Shown: positions 17,039 to 26,594, counted from the first letter of the stretch. The stretch: DNA of 42,462 nt from Anabaena sp. 4-3 (GCF_001597745.1 NZ_LUHJ01000039.1:1-42462), one strand, 5' to 3'. Notes: a model not told the origin generated them from the letters alone. Made by a program: numbers and translations.

Positions 17039-17165
17039 AACTCATGCTATTGGGGATTGTAAGGGATTGGCGAGGAATTGGGGTGTTTGGCAAGGGGCAA
17101 AGCGGGAAAACTTTCCCCATTTCTTCCTCCTGCTTCCTCTTTCCCAACTTCCTTGTCTCCCATCC

Positions 17166-17867
17166 CTACCGATCTACAGGAATATTTGCTACTTCTAGCT
17201 TCAGTTCTTGATTGGGATAATCTGTCAGCGCAAGGGAGACTTGTTTAACATCATCCAGTAAAGCTATAGGAATGCTGACAGTCCCAGAAAATGCCGGCCC
17301 ATTGGCTGGTAATTCTGCTGGTAATCCCTCTGTACTAGCACTAAGGGTTCTACCTTTATCGTCAGTCACATCTAAGAAACTATACAAAAAGCGTACAGAA
17401 TCAGTACCTTTGTTCTGCATTTTCACTCTCAGCAGTAAGTCGCCACCAGAGTAGCGAACTGATTGCACAGCCATAGTCACCCCTTCACTTTCAGCAGTGA
17501 TCGGAAATCCTGGTTGCAGTTTTTCTGGCACTGCTTCTTCAGACTTACTCTCCTGCTTTTGCTTTTTGAAAGTAATTCCCTCCTCTTCTTCCTCTTGCTT
17601 GTCTGATTTAGCGGCTTTAGTTTTACCTTCAATACGTGCCTTGACAATTTTCAGGATTTCCTCTTCTTTTAAGAGTGTCACTGCTCCTGATTGTGCATTA
17701 GAGGATTTATTGCTGGTAAACTTGCTGGTAGGACGACCATCTGGCGTTGTCACACCTGTAAGAGCAGAACTGCCCAAATTAAATCCTAAGAACGCGCTCA
17801 CCGAACCTGCGCCTAACATCAGGAATAACAAAACCAAAGTCAGAATTACAGTAGAGTTGATTTTCAT
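17166..17867 (-). CDS. Membrane-anchored protein with beta-sandwich-like domain, unknown
   Basis: A 233-residue protein when started at MKINSTVILT; a start seven codons upstream is possible but lies before the hydrophobic segment. Residues 5-27 are a signal or anchor. The middle (about 80-120) is highly charged (KQEEEEEGITFKKQKQESKS), probably disordered. The C-terminal 110 residues (GVTMAVQSVRYSGGDLLLRV, FLYSFLDVTDDKGRTL) resemble DUF4352-like immunoglobulin-type domains found on the cell surface. No enzymatic motif. It is probably exposed outside the cytoplasmic membrane. Confidence 0.65.
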   Translation of the reverse strand: MKINSTVILTLVLLFLMLGAGSVSAFLGFNLGSSALTGVTTPDGRPTSKFTSNKSSNAQSGAVTLLKEEEILKIVKARIEGKTKAAKSDKQEEEEEGITFKKQKQESKSEEAVPEKLQPGFPITAESEGVTMAVQSVRYSGGDLLLRVKMQNKGTDSVRFLYSFLDVTDDKGRTLSASTEGLPAELPANGPAFSGTVSIPIALLDDVKQVSLALTDYPNQELKLEVANIPVDR

Positions 17868-18070
17868 TGCTGGCAAGCCATAGCACACGAATGCTGGTCT
17901 ATATTAGCTGGAGTATATTAATGACGATAAAACTGGTTGCGTAAAACTTTAAAATAACTTAATTAAACATAGTATGCCCTATTCCATCAATAAATTGTGT
18001 AGTATGGAAAATGAGAAAATTGTTCCTGATGGTACACAAACCATAAATATAGGATACAATTAAAATCTAA

Positions 18071-18143
18071 CCAGGGTTGGCCGAGCGGTTGAGGCAGCGA
18101 ACTCATAATTCGCCCAAGGCAGGTTCAACTCCTGCACCCTGGA
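18071..18143 (+). tRNA. trnI: tRNA with CAU anticodon, probably tRNA-Ile2 (lysidine-modified)
   Basis: A 73-base cloverleaf. The acceptor stem is CCAGGGT with ACCCTGG, discriminator A. The D arm is GCCGAGCGGTTGAGGC. The anticodon stem GCGAA/TTCGC holds the loop CTCATAA, with anticodon CAT. The T arm is GCAGG-TTCAACT-CCTGC. CCA is not encoded. Three tRNA types carry CAU. The C1:G72 pair and the absence of GGG/CCC in the anticodon stem argue against initiator Met. The AACTCATAATT loop region and D arm resemble chloroplast trnI-CAU, which points to the minor isoleucine tRNA converted by TilS. Elongator Met is the alternative. Confidence 0.85.
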
Positions 18144-18159
18144 TTTATCGGTGACGAAA

Positions 18160-18178
18160 AGACGCTCTGGGAGCGTCT
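18160..18178. terminator. Short perfect hairpin after the tRNA
   Basis: AGACGCTC-TGG-GAGCGTCT, an 8-bp stem with a 3-base loop, 16 bases after the tRNA and before the convergent gene end at 18208. There is no clear T-run, so it may be a repeat-derived hairpin rather than a classic terminator. Confidence 0.4.
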
Positions 18179-18207
18179 ACGCGTCCGTAATTAGAAAATT
18201 TGTGATT

Positions 18208-18642
18208 TTATCGACCTAGGGAACTGCCAAAGCGGAATTCTGTCCCAACCTTTAATTTATTGGCATTCAGCCGGGGGGACATAAGCAAGGATGTATCATA
18301 GGGATTGGGTAAATCGGGTGTGCGAAGATAAGGGTCATTCATTGCCTGTTGGGTAAGTACATCTCGATAGAGTGTGTTTACTAATTGAGCATCACGGGCA
18401 ATCTCATTTTCTGGAAAGGAATTGCGTAATAGCGAACCAGAACCCAAAAATGAATCTAACTGACGCTGGGGTGTGGTATTGTCATAAAAGTTGCGGTCAT
18501 AGCGAAAATAAGCACGTTCAAAAACATCACTTGTGCTTTCATAATTGGGTATTGGTGTTTCAGCATTGGCGATCGCCGGAAAAACAATACCTGTAGTTAA
18601 CAGCACTAATAAACTACTGAAGCTCTTAAATTTGATACCCAT
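18208..18642 (-). CDS. Exported protein, unknown
   Basis: A 144-residue protein with a clear Sec signal (residues 1-27, hydrophobic core SLLVLLTTGIVFPAIANA, cleavage likely after ANA). The mature 117 residues are rich in Asn, Arg, Tyr and Phe (VFERAYFRYDRNFYDN) and end in GTEFRFGSSLGR. I recognise no domain; it looks like a small periplasmic or envelope protein restricted to cyanobacteria. The start is well placed after ACTCCTCA-rich DNA whose complement gives a GAGGAG ribosome site. Confidence 0.68.
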   Translation of the reverse strand: MGIKFKSFSSLLVLLTTGIVFPAIANAETPIPNYESTSDVFERAYFRYDRNFYDNTTPQRQLDSFLGSGSLLRNSFPENEIARDAQLVNTLYRDVLTQQAMNDPYLRTPDLPNPYDTSLLMSPRLNANKLKVGTEFRFGSSLGR

Positions 18643-18743
18643 CTTGTTTACTCCTCAATTTTTGGGTAAATCTTAACTTATGCTTAAGTTCAGAACTCTC
18701 ATGAGTTCAACCTTTGGTGTAGCATAACTTTCACTGGTTTGTA

Positions 18744-19364
18744 ATGACGTATTCTACTGAAACCCTTACCCAGTCAGATATTTGGGCGGCTAGTGTCGAT
18801 ATCACAACTCTGCGTCAAAAATTACTGGATTTATTTTGTCAACTCGCCTATCAAGAAGGTGATTTTGTCCTGTCTTCTGGACAACCGAGTTCTTACTATA
18901 TTAATGGTAAGCAGGTAACACTCCATCCCCAAGGTGCTTTAGCGATCGGTCGTATTCTTTTATCTCTGTTACCTTCTGATACTCAAGCTGTAGCTGGTTT
19001 AACTCTGGGGGCTGATCCGATTGTGACAGCCGTGAGTGTAGTTTCTGCCTATGAAAATCAACCGATACCAGCCTTGATTATTCGCAAAGAAGCGAAAGGT
19101 CATGGAACTAAAGCTTATATTGAAGGGCCGAATTTACCTGAAGGTGCAAAAATTGTCGTGTTGGAAGATGTCGTCACCACTGGAAAATCTGCGATGAAAG
19201 CGGTGGAGCGACTCCGGGCGGCTGGTTATGTTGTGGAGGAGGTAATTTCGCTGGTAGACAGGAAACAAGGGGGAGCCGAGTTTTACCAGTCTGTGGGTTT
19301 AAGGTTTGAAGCGGTGTTTACAATTGAGGATATTCAACAAAGGTATCGGGAATTAGGTCAATAG
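18744..19364 (+). CDS. pyrE: Orotate phosphoribosyltransferase
   Basis: A 206-residue type I phosphoribosyltransferase that joins orotate and PRPP to give OMP in pyrimidine synthesis. Key parts are GDFVLSSGQPSSYYINGKQV near the N-terminus (substrate site), RKEAKGHGTKAYIEG (the flexible catalytic loop with its Lys and His) and the PRPP motif VVLEDVVTTGKSAMKAVERL. Length is standard, without a fused OMP decarboxylase. The first 20 residues extend beyond the bacterial core, so an internal start is possible. A MITE-like hairpin follows the stop after 6 bases. Confidence 0.94.
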   Translation: MTYSTETLTQSDIWAASVDITTLRQKLLDLFCQLAYQEGDFVLSSGQPSSYYINGKQVTLHPQGALAIGRILLSLLPSDTQAVAGLTLGADPIVTAVSVVSAYENQPIPALIIRKEAKGHGTKAYIEGPNLPEGAKIVVLEDVVTTGKSAMKAVERLRAAGYVVEEVISLVDRKQGGAEFYQSVGLRFEAVFTIEDIQQRYRELGQ

Positions 19365-19370
19365 TAATAT

Positions 19371-19435
19371 GTAGGGTGCGTCAGACACATAAATTCTCAA
19401 GATAGCGAAAAATTATTCCTACTGACGCACCCTAC
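19371..19435. repeat. MITE-like hairpin, GTAGGGTGCGTCAGA family, copy 3
   Basis: Inverted ends GTAGGGTGCGTCAGA and ACTGACGCACCCTAC (one end diverged by a base) enclose 35 AT-rich bases. It begins 6 bases after the pyrE stop, in the position of a terminator. Confidence 0.82.
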
Positions 19436-19594
19436 TAACCCAATTAATAATTTTTTACAAAATTTACAATTTTTTTTGTTTCTTGATAGAAAATTAATCA
19501 TATATTCCAGTATAAGCACGAATATACTTGTTAAATTATTTTTGATATTTTTTTAATTAAATTCGTCAAAACTGGTTAAATGAGGAATAATTAA

Positions 19595-19825
19595 ATGTTA
19601 GATGATGCCAAAGCTTTAGGTACTATTGCAGCTACTGCTGGGGCAGCAGGTACGGCTTCAGTAACCGTAGCAACTATCACTTCTTCTGCACCTGGTATTT
19701 TAGGTGTATTAGGATTCACAACTACGACAGCTGTTACACTTCCGGTAGCAGGTGTGGTTGCAGCAGCAGGTTTAGTCGCTTACGGGATACACAAAGGTGT
19801 ACAAGCTGCTAAATCAAATAAATAA
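19595..19825 (+). CDS. Very small Ala/Gly/Thr-rich hydrophobic protein
   Basis: A 76-residue protein with an excellent ribosome site (GAGGAATAATTAAATG). After a short start (MLDDAKALGT) it consists of two nearly continuous hydrophobic stretches (about 10-32 and 36-65) made of Ala, Gly, Thr and Val, with a Gly-Val-Leu-Gly-Phe turn between, and a basic tail (HKGVQAAKSNK). It could be a helical hairpin in the membrane, a glycine-zipper assembly or a bacteriocin-like peptide. No family is recognised and no export or immunity genes are adjacent. Long AT-rich flanks suggest it stands alone. Confidence 0.6.
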   Translation: MLDDAKALGTIAATAGAAGTASVTVATITSSAPGILGVLGFTTTTAVTLPVAGVVAAAGLVAYGIHKGVQAAKSNK

Positions 19826-20000
19826 AAGTTCAAGTTTAATTTAAAATTATTAATTTTTTGTGGGTGGGCATTTTGTTCACTCCTTATTATTAATAATAGA
19901 CTTCTTAATCTGTTGCCAAGTCTTTTACATGGTATTGATCAAGATTATTCGGCTTGTATTAATCTAGCCCCAGGTTTTAACCTAGAGGCTATTAATTGCA

Positions 20001-20053
20001 GTAACGCACCGGATAAAAGATGGTGCGTTACGCGCTGCTTTAACGCACCCTAC
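20001..20053. repeat. GTAACGCACC inverted repeat
   Basis: Perfect 10-base arms GTAACGCACC (20001-20010) and GGTGCGTTAC (20022-20031), followed by a further TTAACGCACCCTAC. It is between the small hydrophobic protein gene and the 3' end of the amine oxidase gene, and resembles part of the GTGCGT element family rearranged. Confidence 0.65.
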
Positions 20054-20077
20054 TCTCTGACAACAGTGTTGAGAATT

Positions 20078-21358
20078 CTACTTTATCATCAATAAAGATT
20101 GAATACGTTTCGCTTCTCTCAAACCGGAGAGAAAAGCACCATGTACGGTGGAGGGATACTTGCGGGATGTGGCTTCTCCCGCAAAAAATAGACGATGATT
20201 AATTGGTTCGGCTAAGGTGGTGCGATCGCTCCCTTTAGCACCTACAGGCATGGTAGAATATGAGCCGAAACAAAATGGATCACTAGCCCATTTAGTTGTC
20301 AAAATTACTTCTGGGTTTGGTATAGCATCACCATAAACCCTACGTAGTAATCTCATCACCCGTTGCTCAATTTCTGGCTCAGATAAAGTTTCTAGACTGC
20401 GGGCAAAACTACCACCAGTTAATGCTACTATTACAGGTGTGGAAATATATCGGCTTAAGTTGAAAAAATGGGAAAAATCAGGTTTTAAATCACTGACATA
20501 TCCCACAATGTCATCATTTTCTAACCAGAATATTTCAGGAAATTTTAACACTACTTTATTTAAAACTCCCATACCTAAGCGATTGATAGCAGCCAGTTTA
20601 TCGTCTGGTAGAGGAGGATAAAATTTTACTACACCAGATTTTAGCACTCCCAAGGGCAAGGTAATTAAAGCTATATCTGCTGTAAAATCAGCACGCTCAG
20701 TTTTTACTGACACACCTTGCTGATTATATTTAATTGCAATAACTTTTTGTGATAGTTGAATATCAATATCTTGAGCTAATTCCTGAATAATTTTATCGTA
20801 ACCATTAACAACTAGATAATCACCACCACTAAACGTGTCATACTTTTCCCATTCCCACAGGGAGTAATCTATTAAGTCAGTGCCGTATTTTTCTTCCTGC
20901 AAAATCAGATACCATTGCAGCAGGTTTTTTTGAATGATTGGTAGTTCTATCGCTGATAAAATTCGATGTACAGCTTCAGCTAATGAGATATCTTCCTGTA
21001 AATCATTTCTCAGTAACTTAGCTTGCTCAATAATTTGTGCGTATAGTGAGTATAATTCGTTAAGCGTGGGTGCTGCTAAAAGTTGACCGTTGCTGTCGTA
21101 AAGTGTGATTTTTTCCAGGTTGGTGTATTGAAGAAGAACTTTATAGTCTTGGGCTAATTGTGTAATGGGATTGCCATTAATACCGTGAATCCACGAAGCA
21201 CCTAAGTCTAATGGAAAACCCAAAGTGTAATCTGTATTGATTCTCCCACCGATGCGATCGCGACCTTCTAAAACTGTGACTGTAAACCCACTAGATTTTA
21301 ATTGCCTAGCTGCGGCTAAACCAGCAATACCCGCACCGATAATCAAAATATTTGCCAT
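20078..21358 (-). CDS. FAD-dependent amine oxidase
   Basis: A 426-residue flavoprotein of the monoamine/polyamine oxidase family. Residues 4-34 form the FAD-binding Rossmann motif (IIGAGIAGLAAARQLKSSGF, with Glu35 ending the fold), followed by GRDRIGGRINTDYTLGFPLD and LGASWIHG, the second flavin motif. Near the C-terminus is LFFAGEATSRKYPSTVHGAF, the conserved FAD-contact segment. Family members oxidise polyamines, monoamines or amino acids to aldehydes with hydrogen peroxide; the substrate cannot be fixed here. No signal peptide is seen. Length is normal for bacterial members. Confidence 0.9.
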   Translation of the reverse strand: MANILIIGAGIAGLAAARQLKSSGFTVTVLEGRDRIGGRINTDYTLGFPLDLGASWIHGINGNPITQLAQDYKVLLQYTNLEKITLYDSNGQLLAAPTLNELYSLYAQIIEQAKLLRNDLQEDISLAEAVHRILSAIELPIIQKNLLQWYLILQEEKYGTDLIDYSLWEWEKYDTFSGGDYLVVNGYDKIIQELAQDIDIQLSQKVIAIKYNQQGVSVKTERADFTADIALITLPLGVLKSGVVKFYPPLPDDKLAAINRLGMGVLNKVVLKFPEIFWLENDDIVGYVSDLKPDFSHFFNLSRYISTPVIVALTGGSFARSLETLSEPEIEQRVMRLLRRVYGDAIPNPEVILTTKWASDPFCFGSYSTMPVGAKGSDRTTLAEPINHRLFFAGEATSRKYPSTVHGAFLSGLREAKRIQSLLMIK

Positions 21359-21481
21359 GCTAAATCCTGTAATTTCAGGTAATTCTTAAGGAAAGCATGG
21401 TAAACACTGGCATTTACAGCGATTTTCAGGTAATACAGTTCAGTTAACGCTACAAGAATAAAGTTTGTCAAGTAAAAACCA

Positions 21482-21538
21482 GTTTGTAGTAAGGACTTTA
21501 GTCCTTATTTTCTCAGGACTAAAGTCCTTACTACAAAC
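21482..21538. repeat. GTTTGTAGTAAGGACTTTAG inverted repeat
   Basis: A 24-base arm beginning GTTTGTAGTAAGGAC appears in both orientations around a short AT-rich centre. Each arm also contains the inner palindrome AAGGACTTTAGTCCTT. A single-arm copy lies at 23960-23986. It is in the gap between the amine oxidase start and the thiC end. Confidence 0.8.
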
Positions 21539-21620
21539 CAGCCTTGCTAATACTATATTTTCTTAACTCAACTGTATTGGATGATCAGGTTAATGAACCA
21601 CAAAAGAAAGTTTTAAAACT

Positions 21621-21650
21621 TGTAGAGACGTTGCATACAACGTCTCTACA
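21621..21650. repeat. Perfect hairpin TGTAGAGACGTTG, after thiC
   Basis: Thirteen-base arms TGTAGAGACGTTG and CAACGTCTCTACA around CATA, 15 bases beyond the thiC stop. Such palindromes are dispersed in Nostoc genomes as I remember. At this site it may serve as the thiC transcript end, though no T-run follows on the minus strand. Confidence 0.7.
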
Positions 21651-21664
21651 TTGTGGTCTAATTA

Positions 21665-23140
<1,476 letters not shown>

Positions 23141-23192
23141 TGTAGATTTTACCACTTTGTTTAGGGTTCGGGGCAAGGGGTTAACAATTTAT

Positions 23193-23338
23193 GATGAGGG
23201 GGATGAGGGGGATGAGGGGGATGAGGGAGATGAGGGAGATGAGGAGCAAAGAAGAAAAACTAATGACTAATGACTAATGACTAATGACCAATGACCAATG
23301 ACTAATGACTAATGACTAATGACCAATGACTAATGACT
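23193..23338. repeat. Composite repeat: GGATGAGGG tract plus TAATGAC/CAATGAC heptamers
   Basis: The G-rich 9-base repeat (23193-23246) is followed by AAGAAAAAC and about eleven heptamers (23261-23338) alternating between TAATGAC and CAATGAC. The run continues into the first codons of the rluE-type gene. Confidence 0.88.
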
Positions 23339-23958
23339 ATAGATACATTATTTTTCACAAACCTTACGGTGTTCTGAGCCAATTTACTCAGGAAACTCCT
23401 AAGCATCAAACGCTGAAGGATTATATTGATGTCCCTGATGTTTATGCTGTGGGGCGTTTGGATTGGGATAGTGAAGGGTTATTGTTATTAACTAATAATG
23501 GCAGATTGCAGCATCGTTTGACTGACCCGCGCTTTGGACATGAGAGGACTTACTGGGTACAGGTGGAACGGATACCTGATGTGGAGGCTATCAATAAGTT
23601 ACAAACTGGGGTAGATATTCAAGATTATCGCACGCGACCTGCACAGGTGCGTTTATTACCGGAAGATCCGCCTGTGTGCGATCGCAACCCACCAATTAGA
23701 TTTCGGAAAAATATCCCGACAGCTTGGTTAGAATTGACTCTAACAGAAGGTAAGAACCGTCAAGTACGGCGCATGACTGCTGCTGTGGGGTTTCCAACTT
23801 TGCGCTTAATCAGAGTTAGTATTGCTCATTTACGTTTGGATGGTTTAGCTTTGGGTGAATGGCGTAACTTGACTACTTCTGAAATTAAGTTGCTACATAC
23901 TCCACCTTCCCCAGTAGGAAGACGCAAAACTCAACCGGGATGGGCTAAACAGCGTTAA
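23326..23958 (+). CDS. rluE: RluE-type 23S rRNA pseudouridine synthase
   Basis: A 210-residue RsuA/RluB/RluE-family enzyme that isomerises a uridine in 23S rRNA. It has [14 protein letters not shown] at the N-terminus, the catalytic block [20 protein letters not shown] (Asp46), [12 protein letters not shown] and [16 protein letters not shown]. It lacks the N-terminal S4 domain, as RluE does, and length is normal. The ATG lies inside the TAATGAC heptamer run, so the first four residues (MTND) are repeat-encoded, and no Shine-Dalgarno sequence is visible in the repeat. Strict target position is inferred from family. Confidence 0.9.
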   Translation: MTNDYRYIIFHKPYGVLSQFTQETPKHQTLKDYIDVPDVYAVGRLDWDSEGLLLLTNNGRLQHRLTDPRFGHERTYWVQVERIPDVEAINKLQTGVDIQDYRTRPAQVRLLPEDPPVCDRNPPIRFRKNIPTAWLELTLTEGKNRQVRRMTAAVGFPTLRLIRVSIAHLRLDGLALGEWRNLTTSEIKLLHTPPSPVGRRKTQPGWAKQR

Positions 23959-23959
23959 A

Positions 23960-23986
23960 GTTTGTAGTAAGGACTTTAGTCCTTAC
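23960..23986. repeat. Single copy of the GTTTGTAGTAAGGACTTTAG repeat
   Basis: Same 24-base arm as at 21482-21538, with its inner palindrome AAGGACTTTAGTCCTT. It starts 2 bases after the rluE stop and ends 12 bases before the stop of the convergent hydrolase gene, so it may fold as a shared bidirectional transcript end. Confidence 0.75.
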
Positions 23987-23997
23987 CTAAAAACCAC

Positions 23998-24894
23998 CTA
24001 TTCCCTACCAAATTCGATGATATGTTCAGCAGTGATTTTGGGCTGTTCTAAATGGGGAACATGACCAGAGTTAGCAATCCAAATTAGTTTACTGTGAGGT
24101 ATGGCACGCTTAAATCTTTTACCGTCTTCAGTGCCTAAAATTTTGTCAGCATCACCCCATAAAATTAAAGTAGGTTGCTGAATTTCTGCCAGTTTCTTAA
24201 ATCTAAATGCACTGTAACCGCCACTTTTAGTAAAAGCAATTAAAGCTTGTGACCAATTTACCATCTCTAGATGTAACGCAGCACAGTATAAAGCGTCAAC
24301 AGAGGCGAAACTGGGGTCTTTGTAAGCACTGCGAGCAATGCGATCGCGTACTTTCAAACTCCGTAAAAATCCGGTCGCCCAAGTATCAAGCGGTGGAAAC
24401 ATGAATTTTGTTAACGGTGAACCACCCTTTAACCCTGCACTATCAATTAACACCAGCTTTTCTACGGCTTCTGGGTAAGTCAGGGTAAAATCAATCGCTG
24501 CTGCACCTCCCATTGATGCACCCACCAAAATCACTGGTTGATTAATTAGGGTTTTCCAAAAATGATATAGATGGGTTTTAATGGCTGTGGGGCTAAATGC
24601 AATACCTGAGAGTCTATCTGTAAATCCAAAACCTAATAAATCTACTGCCCAAGTTTCGTTTTCTTGCGCTAACAATGGCAATAGCCGCCGGAATTCTAAC
24701 ACAGAACTGTCAAAGCCGTGAATTAATAAGATTGGTGTACCACCACTACCTTGATTTACATAGCTGGTGGTAATAGATTGATTATCTAAAGGAGTAGCGA
24801 TCGCCTGAGTTTGAATCCTTTGAGCTAAAGCGATAGAAGTAGGTTCTGTGAGTTGGTTAACCGTAGCGGGGAGAAAACTGGGAAACATGGTCAT
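23998..24894 (-). CDS. Alpha/beta-fold hydrolase
   Basis: A 298-residue alpha/beta hydrolase. It has the oxyanion segment LIHGFDSSVLEFRRL, the nucleophile elbow VGASMGGAAA (Ser127), LILWGDADKIL with the acid (Asp247 or Asp249) and NSGHVPHLEQP with the catalytic His277. The substrate is unknown: relatives include esterases, lipases and chlorophyll- or carotenoid-related hydrolases. The start is MTMFPSF or the ATG two codons in; both sit at the border of a heptamer run, so the beginning is again repeat-derived. No signal peptide is evident. Confidence 0.85.
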   Translation of the reverse strand: MTMFPSFLPATVNQLTEPTSIALAQRIQTQAIATPLDNQSITTSYVNQGSGGTPILLIHGFDSSVLEFRRLLPLLAQENETWAVDLLGFGFTDRLSGIAFSPTAIKTHLYHFWKTLINQPVILVGASMGGAAAIDFTLTYPEAVEKLVLIDSAGLKGGSPLTKFMFPPLDTWATGFLRSLKVRDRIARSAYKDPSFASVDALYCAALHLEMVNWSQALIAFTKSGGYSAFRFKKLAEIQQPTLILWGDADKILGTEDGKRFKRAIPHSKLIWIANSGHVPHLEQPKITAEHIIEFGRE

Positions 24895-24949
24895 TAGTCA
24901 TTAGTCATTAGTCATTAGTCATTAGTCCATAGTCGATAGTCCATAGTCA
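24890..24949. repeat. TCATTAG/CCATAGT heptamer run
   Basis: TCATTAG heptamers followed by a degenerate CATAGTC form. The run begins within the start codons of the alpha/beta hydrolase gene and has no G-rich module attached. Confidence 0.82.
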
Positions 24950-25019
24950 ATACACTCGCTTGCTGGTGTGCGTAAGTCTTGGCAATTTTGGGGATATATC
25001 CACAGGAATTAAAATACTT

Positions 25020-25715
25020 ATGTTTAAGGCTATGACGCGATTATTTGGTTCTCGTTTGTGGCGAGAGTGGACTTTCATCACTTTGGCAGGTTTTTTAGTA
25101 GGTGGGATTTTGGGTGTAATTGGGGGGTTTGTGGGACTCCCTCTCATCGGCTACTTACTGACGATAGTAGTTAGAGGATGTCAAGGTCAAGGCGCGATCG
25201 CTTGTATGATTATCGGTGCAGCATTAGGCGCAGCATTAGGTTTAGGACTGTCTGTCGGTACTGCACAGTGGTTCATTCTCCGGCGCATTGTCCCCCGTTC
25301 CCAATGGTGGATTTTGGCATCGGCTTTAGGATGGTGTGGCATTGCCTTCACTTTGACTGTTATGCTCTACACAGCCACATCTGCACCTGGTTCACCGGAT
25401 TTTGGTCAACCGTTTTGGATAAGATTACCCGCAGCTTGGGGAGCGATCGCCCAAGTGACATTAGCAGGTGCGCTCATGGGATTATTTCAATGGCTCATTC
25501 TGCGTGCAACTGTGCGACAATCATTTTGGTGGATTCCCGCCAATGCTTGTATTATGCTACTAGCAGCATTGGGTGTGTTTATCCTGGGGTATAATATCGG
25601 CGGTTTGCCCGGTATGGGCGGATTTATAGTCAGTTTTTCGCCAATTTATGCCTTGTTCAGTGGTAGCGTCCTAAATTGGTTAGTACAGCACAGCAGAAAT
25701 CAAACAGCCAGCTAA
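25020..25715 (+). CDS. Multi-pass membrane protein with internal duplication, unknown
   Basis: A 231-residue protein from the ATG giving MFKAMTRLFG, after CAGGAATTAAAATACTT. An upstream in-frame ATG exists but adds a poor leader. It has about six hydrophobic segments rich in Gly. Two halves share a pattern: QWFILRRIVPRSQWWILAS and QWLILRATVRQSFWWIPAN, so the gene arose by internal duplication. It resembles cyanobacterial membrane proteins of unknown role. It is followed on the same strand by ccmK3 after 100 bases, but a functional link is unproven. Confidence 0.68.
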   Translation: MFKAMTRLFGSRLWREWTFITLAGFLVGGILGVIGGFVGLPLIGYLLTIVVRGCQGQGAIACMIIGAALGAALGLGLSVGTAQWFILRRIVPRSQWWILASALGWCGIAFTLTVMLYTATSAPGSPDFGQPFWIRLPAAWGAIAQVTLAGALMGLFQWLILRATVRQSFWWIPANACIMLLAALGVFILGYNIGGLPGMGGFIVSFSPIYALFSGSVLNWLVQHSRNQTAS

Positions 25716-25815
25716 AGTTTAAAATTTCCCACACAGAAAAGTCTTCCCATTGTCAAAATTGGGACAAACCCTCGTAAAATTAATATTACTTATTATTGAC
25801 TTAGGAGCTGATGCC

Positions 25816-26127
25816 ATGCCAATGGCGGTTGGCGTAATTGAAACTTTGGGTTTTCCGGCTGTGTTGGCAGCAGCCGATGCAATGGTAAAATCTGCCGCAG
25901 TTACACTCGTGTATTATGGTCAAGCGGAAAGCGCGCGCTTGTTAGTTGCTGTCAGGGGACAAGTAGCAGAAGTGAAAACAGCAGTTGCAGCTGGTATAGA
26001 AGCTGGTGAACAAGCTCATGGTGGTGAAGTCATCACCCATTACATAGTTCCCAATCCCCCGGAAAACGTGGAAGATATCTTACCAATCCACTTTACGCAA
26101 AAGTCTGAGCCTTTCCGTATCTTCTAA
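25816..26127 (+). CDS. ccmK3: Carboxysome shell protein CcmK3 (BMC domain)
   Basis: A 103-residue bacterial-microcompartment shell protein. The BMC domain opens with [20 protein letters not shown] and closes with VPNPPENVEDILPI, a single domain as in CcmK. The pore segment reads VYYGQAESAR instead of the positively charged loop of main shell hexamers, typical of CcmK3. CcmK3 is reported to form mixed hexamers with CcmK4 that tune pore traffic. I start at the ATG of MPMAVGV; an in-frame start 66 bases upstream adds an unlikely hydrophobic leader. The next gene, ccmK4, follows after 91 bases. The pair is a satellite locus separate from the main ccm operon. Confidence 0.93.
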   Translation: MPMAVGVIETLGFPAVLAAADAMVKSAAVTLVYYGQAESARLLVAVRGQVAEVKTAVAAGIEAGEQAHGGEVITHYIVPNPPENVEDILPIHFTQKSEPFRIF

Positions 26128-26218
26128 ACAATTTCGCCATCAAAATTTGTAACGAAGCTGCGTACAATTAACTGGCATACCCTTTACCTCATACTTTTAT
26201 TCATACAGGAGATTACTA

Positions 26219-26569
26219 ATGTCATTACAGGCAGTTGGAGCTTTAGAAACTAAGGGTTTTCCTGCTGTATTAGCCGCAGCAGACGCAATGGTTAAAGCTG
26301 GTCGAGTTACCCTGGTCGGTTATATTAGGGTAGGTAGCGCGCGTTTTACAGTGAATATTCGTGGAGATGTGTCAGAAGTTAAGACTGCGATGGCAGCCGG
26401 TGTGGAAGCAGCGCAAAATGTTCATGGTGGTACTCTAGAATCTTGGGTAATTATTCCCCGTCCCCACGAAAACGTCGAAGCTGTACTACCAATTGGCTAC
26501 ACCGAAGCAGTCGAGCAGTATCGTAATTCTGTGGAAAATCCTATAGTCCGGTCATCTAACGGACGGTAA
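26219..26569 (+). CDS. ccmK4: Carboxysome shell protein CcmK4 (BMC domain)
   Basis: A 116-residue BMC protein: [20 protein letters not shown], the pore loop [11 protein letters not shown] and the closing [13 protein letters not shown]. The charged Arg next to the pore and the RVGSARF segment fit CcmK4. A short C-terminal extension (after residue 98; [18 protein letters not shown]) is typical of the paralogue. It has a good ribosome site (CAGGAGATTACTAATG) and lies after ccmK3 on the same strand. It is likely co-expressed with it to adjust carboxysome shell permeability. Confidence 0.94.
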   Translation: MSLQAVGALETKGFPAVLAAADAMVKAGRVTLVGYIRVGSARFTVNIRGDVSEVKTAMAAGVEAAQNVHGGTLESWVIIPRPHENVEAVLPIGYTEAVEQYRNSVENPIVRSSNGR

Positions 26570-26594
26570 TATTGATAACTAGATTTTAAGGTAA

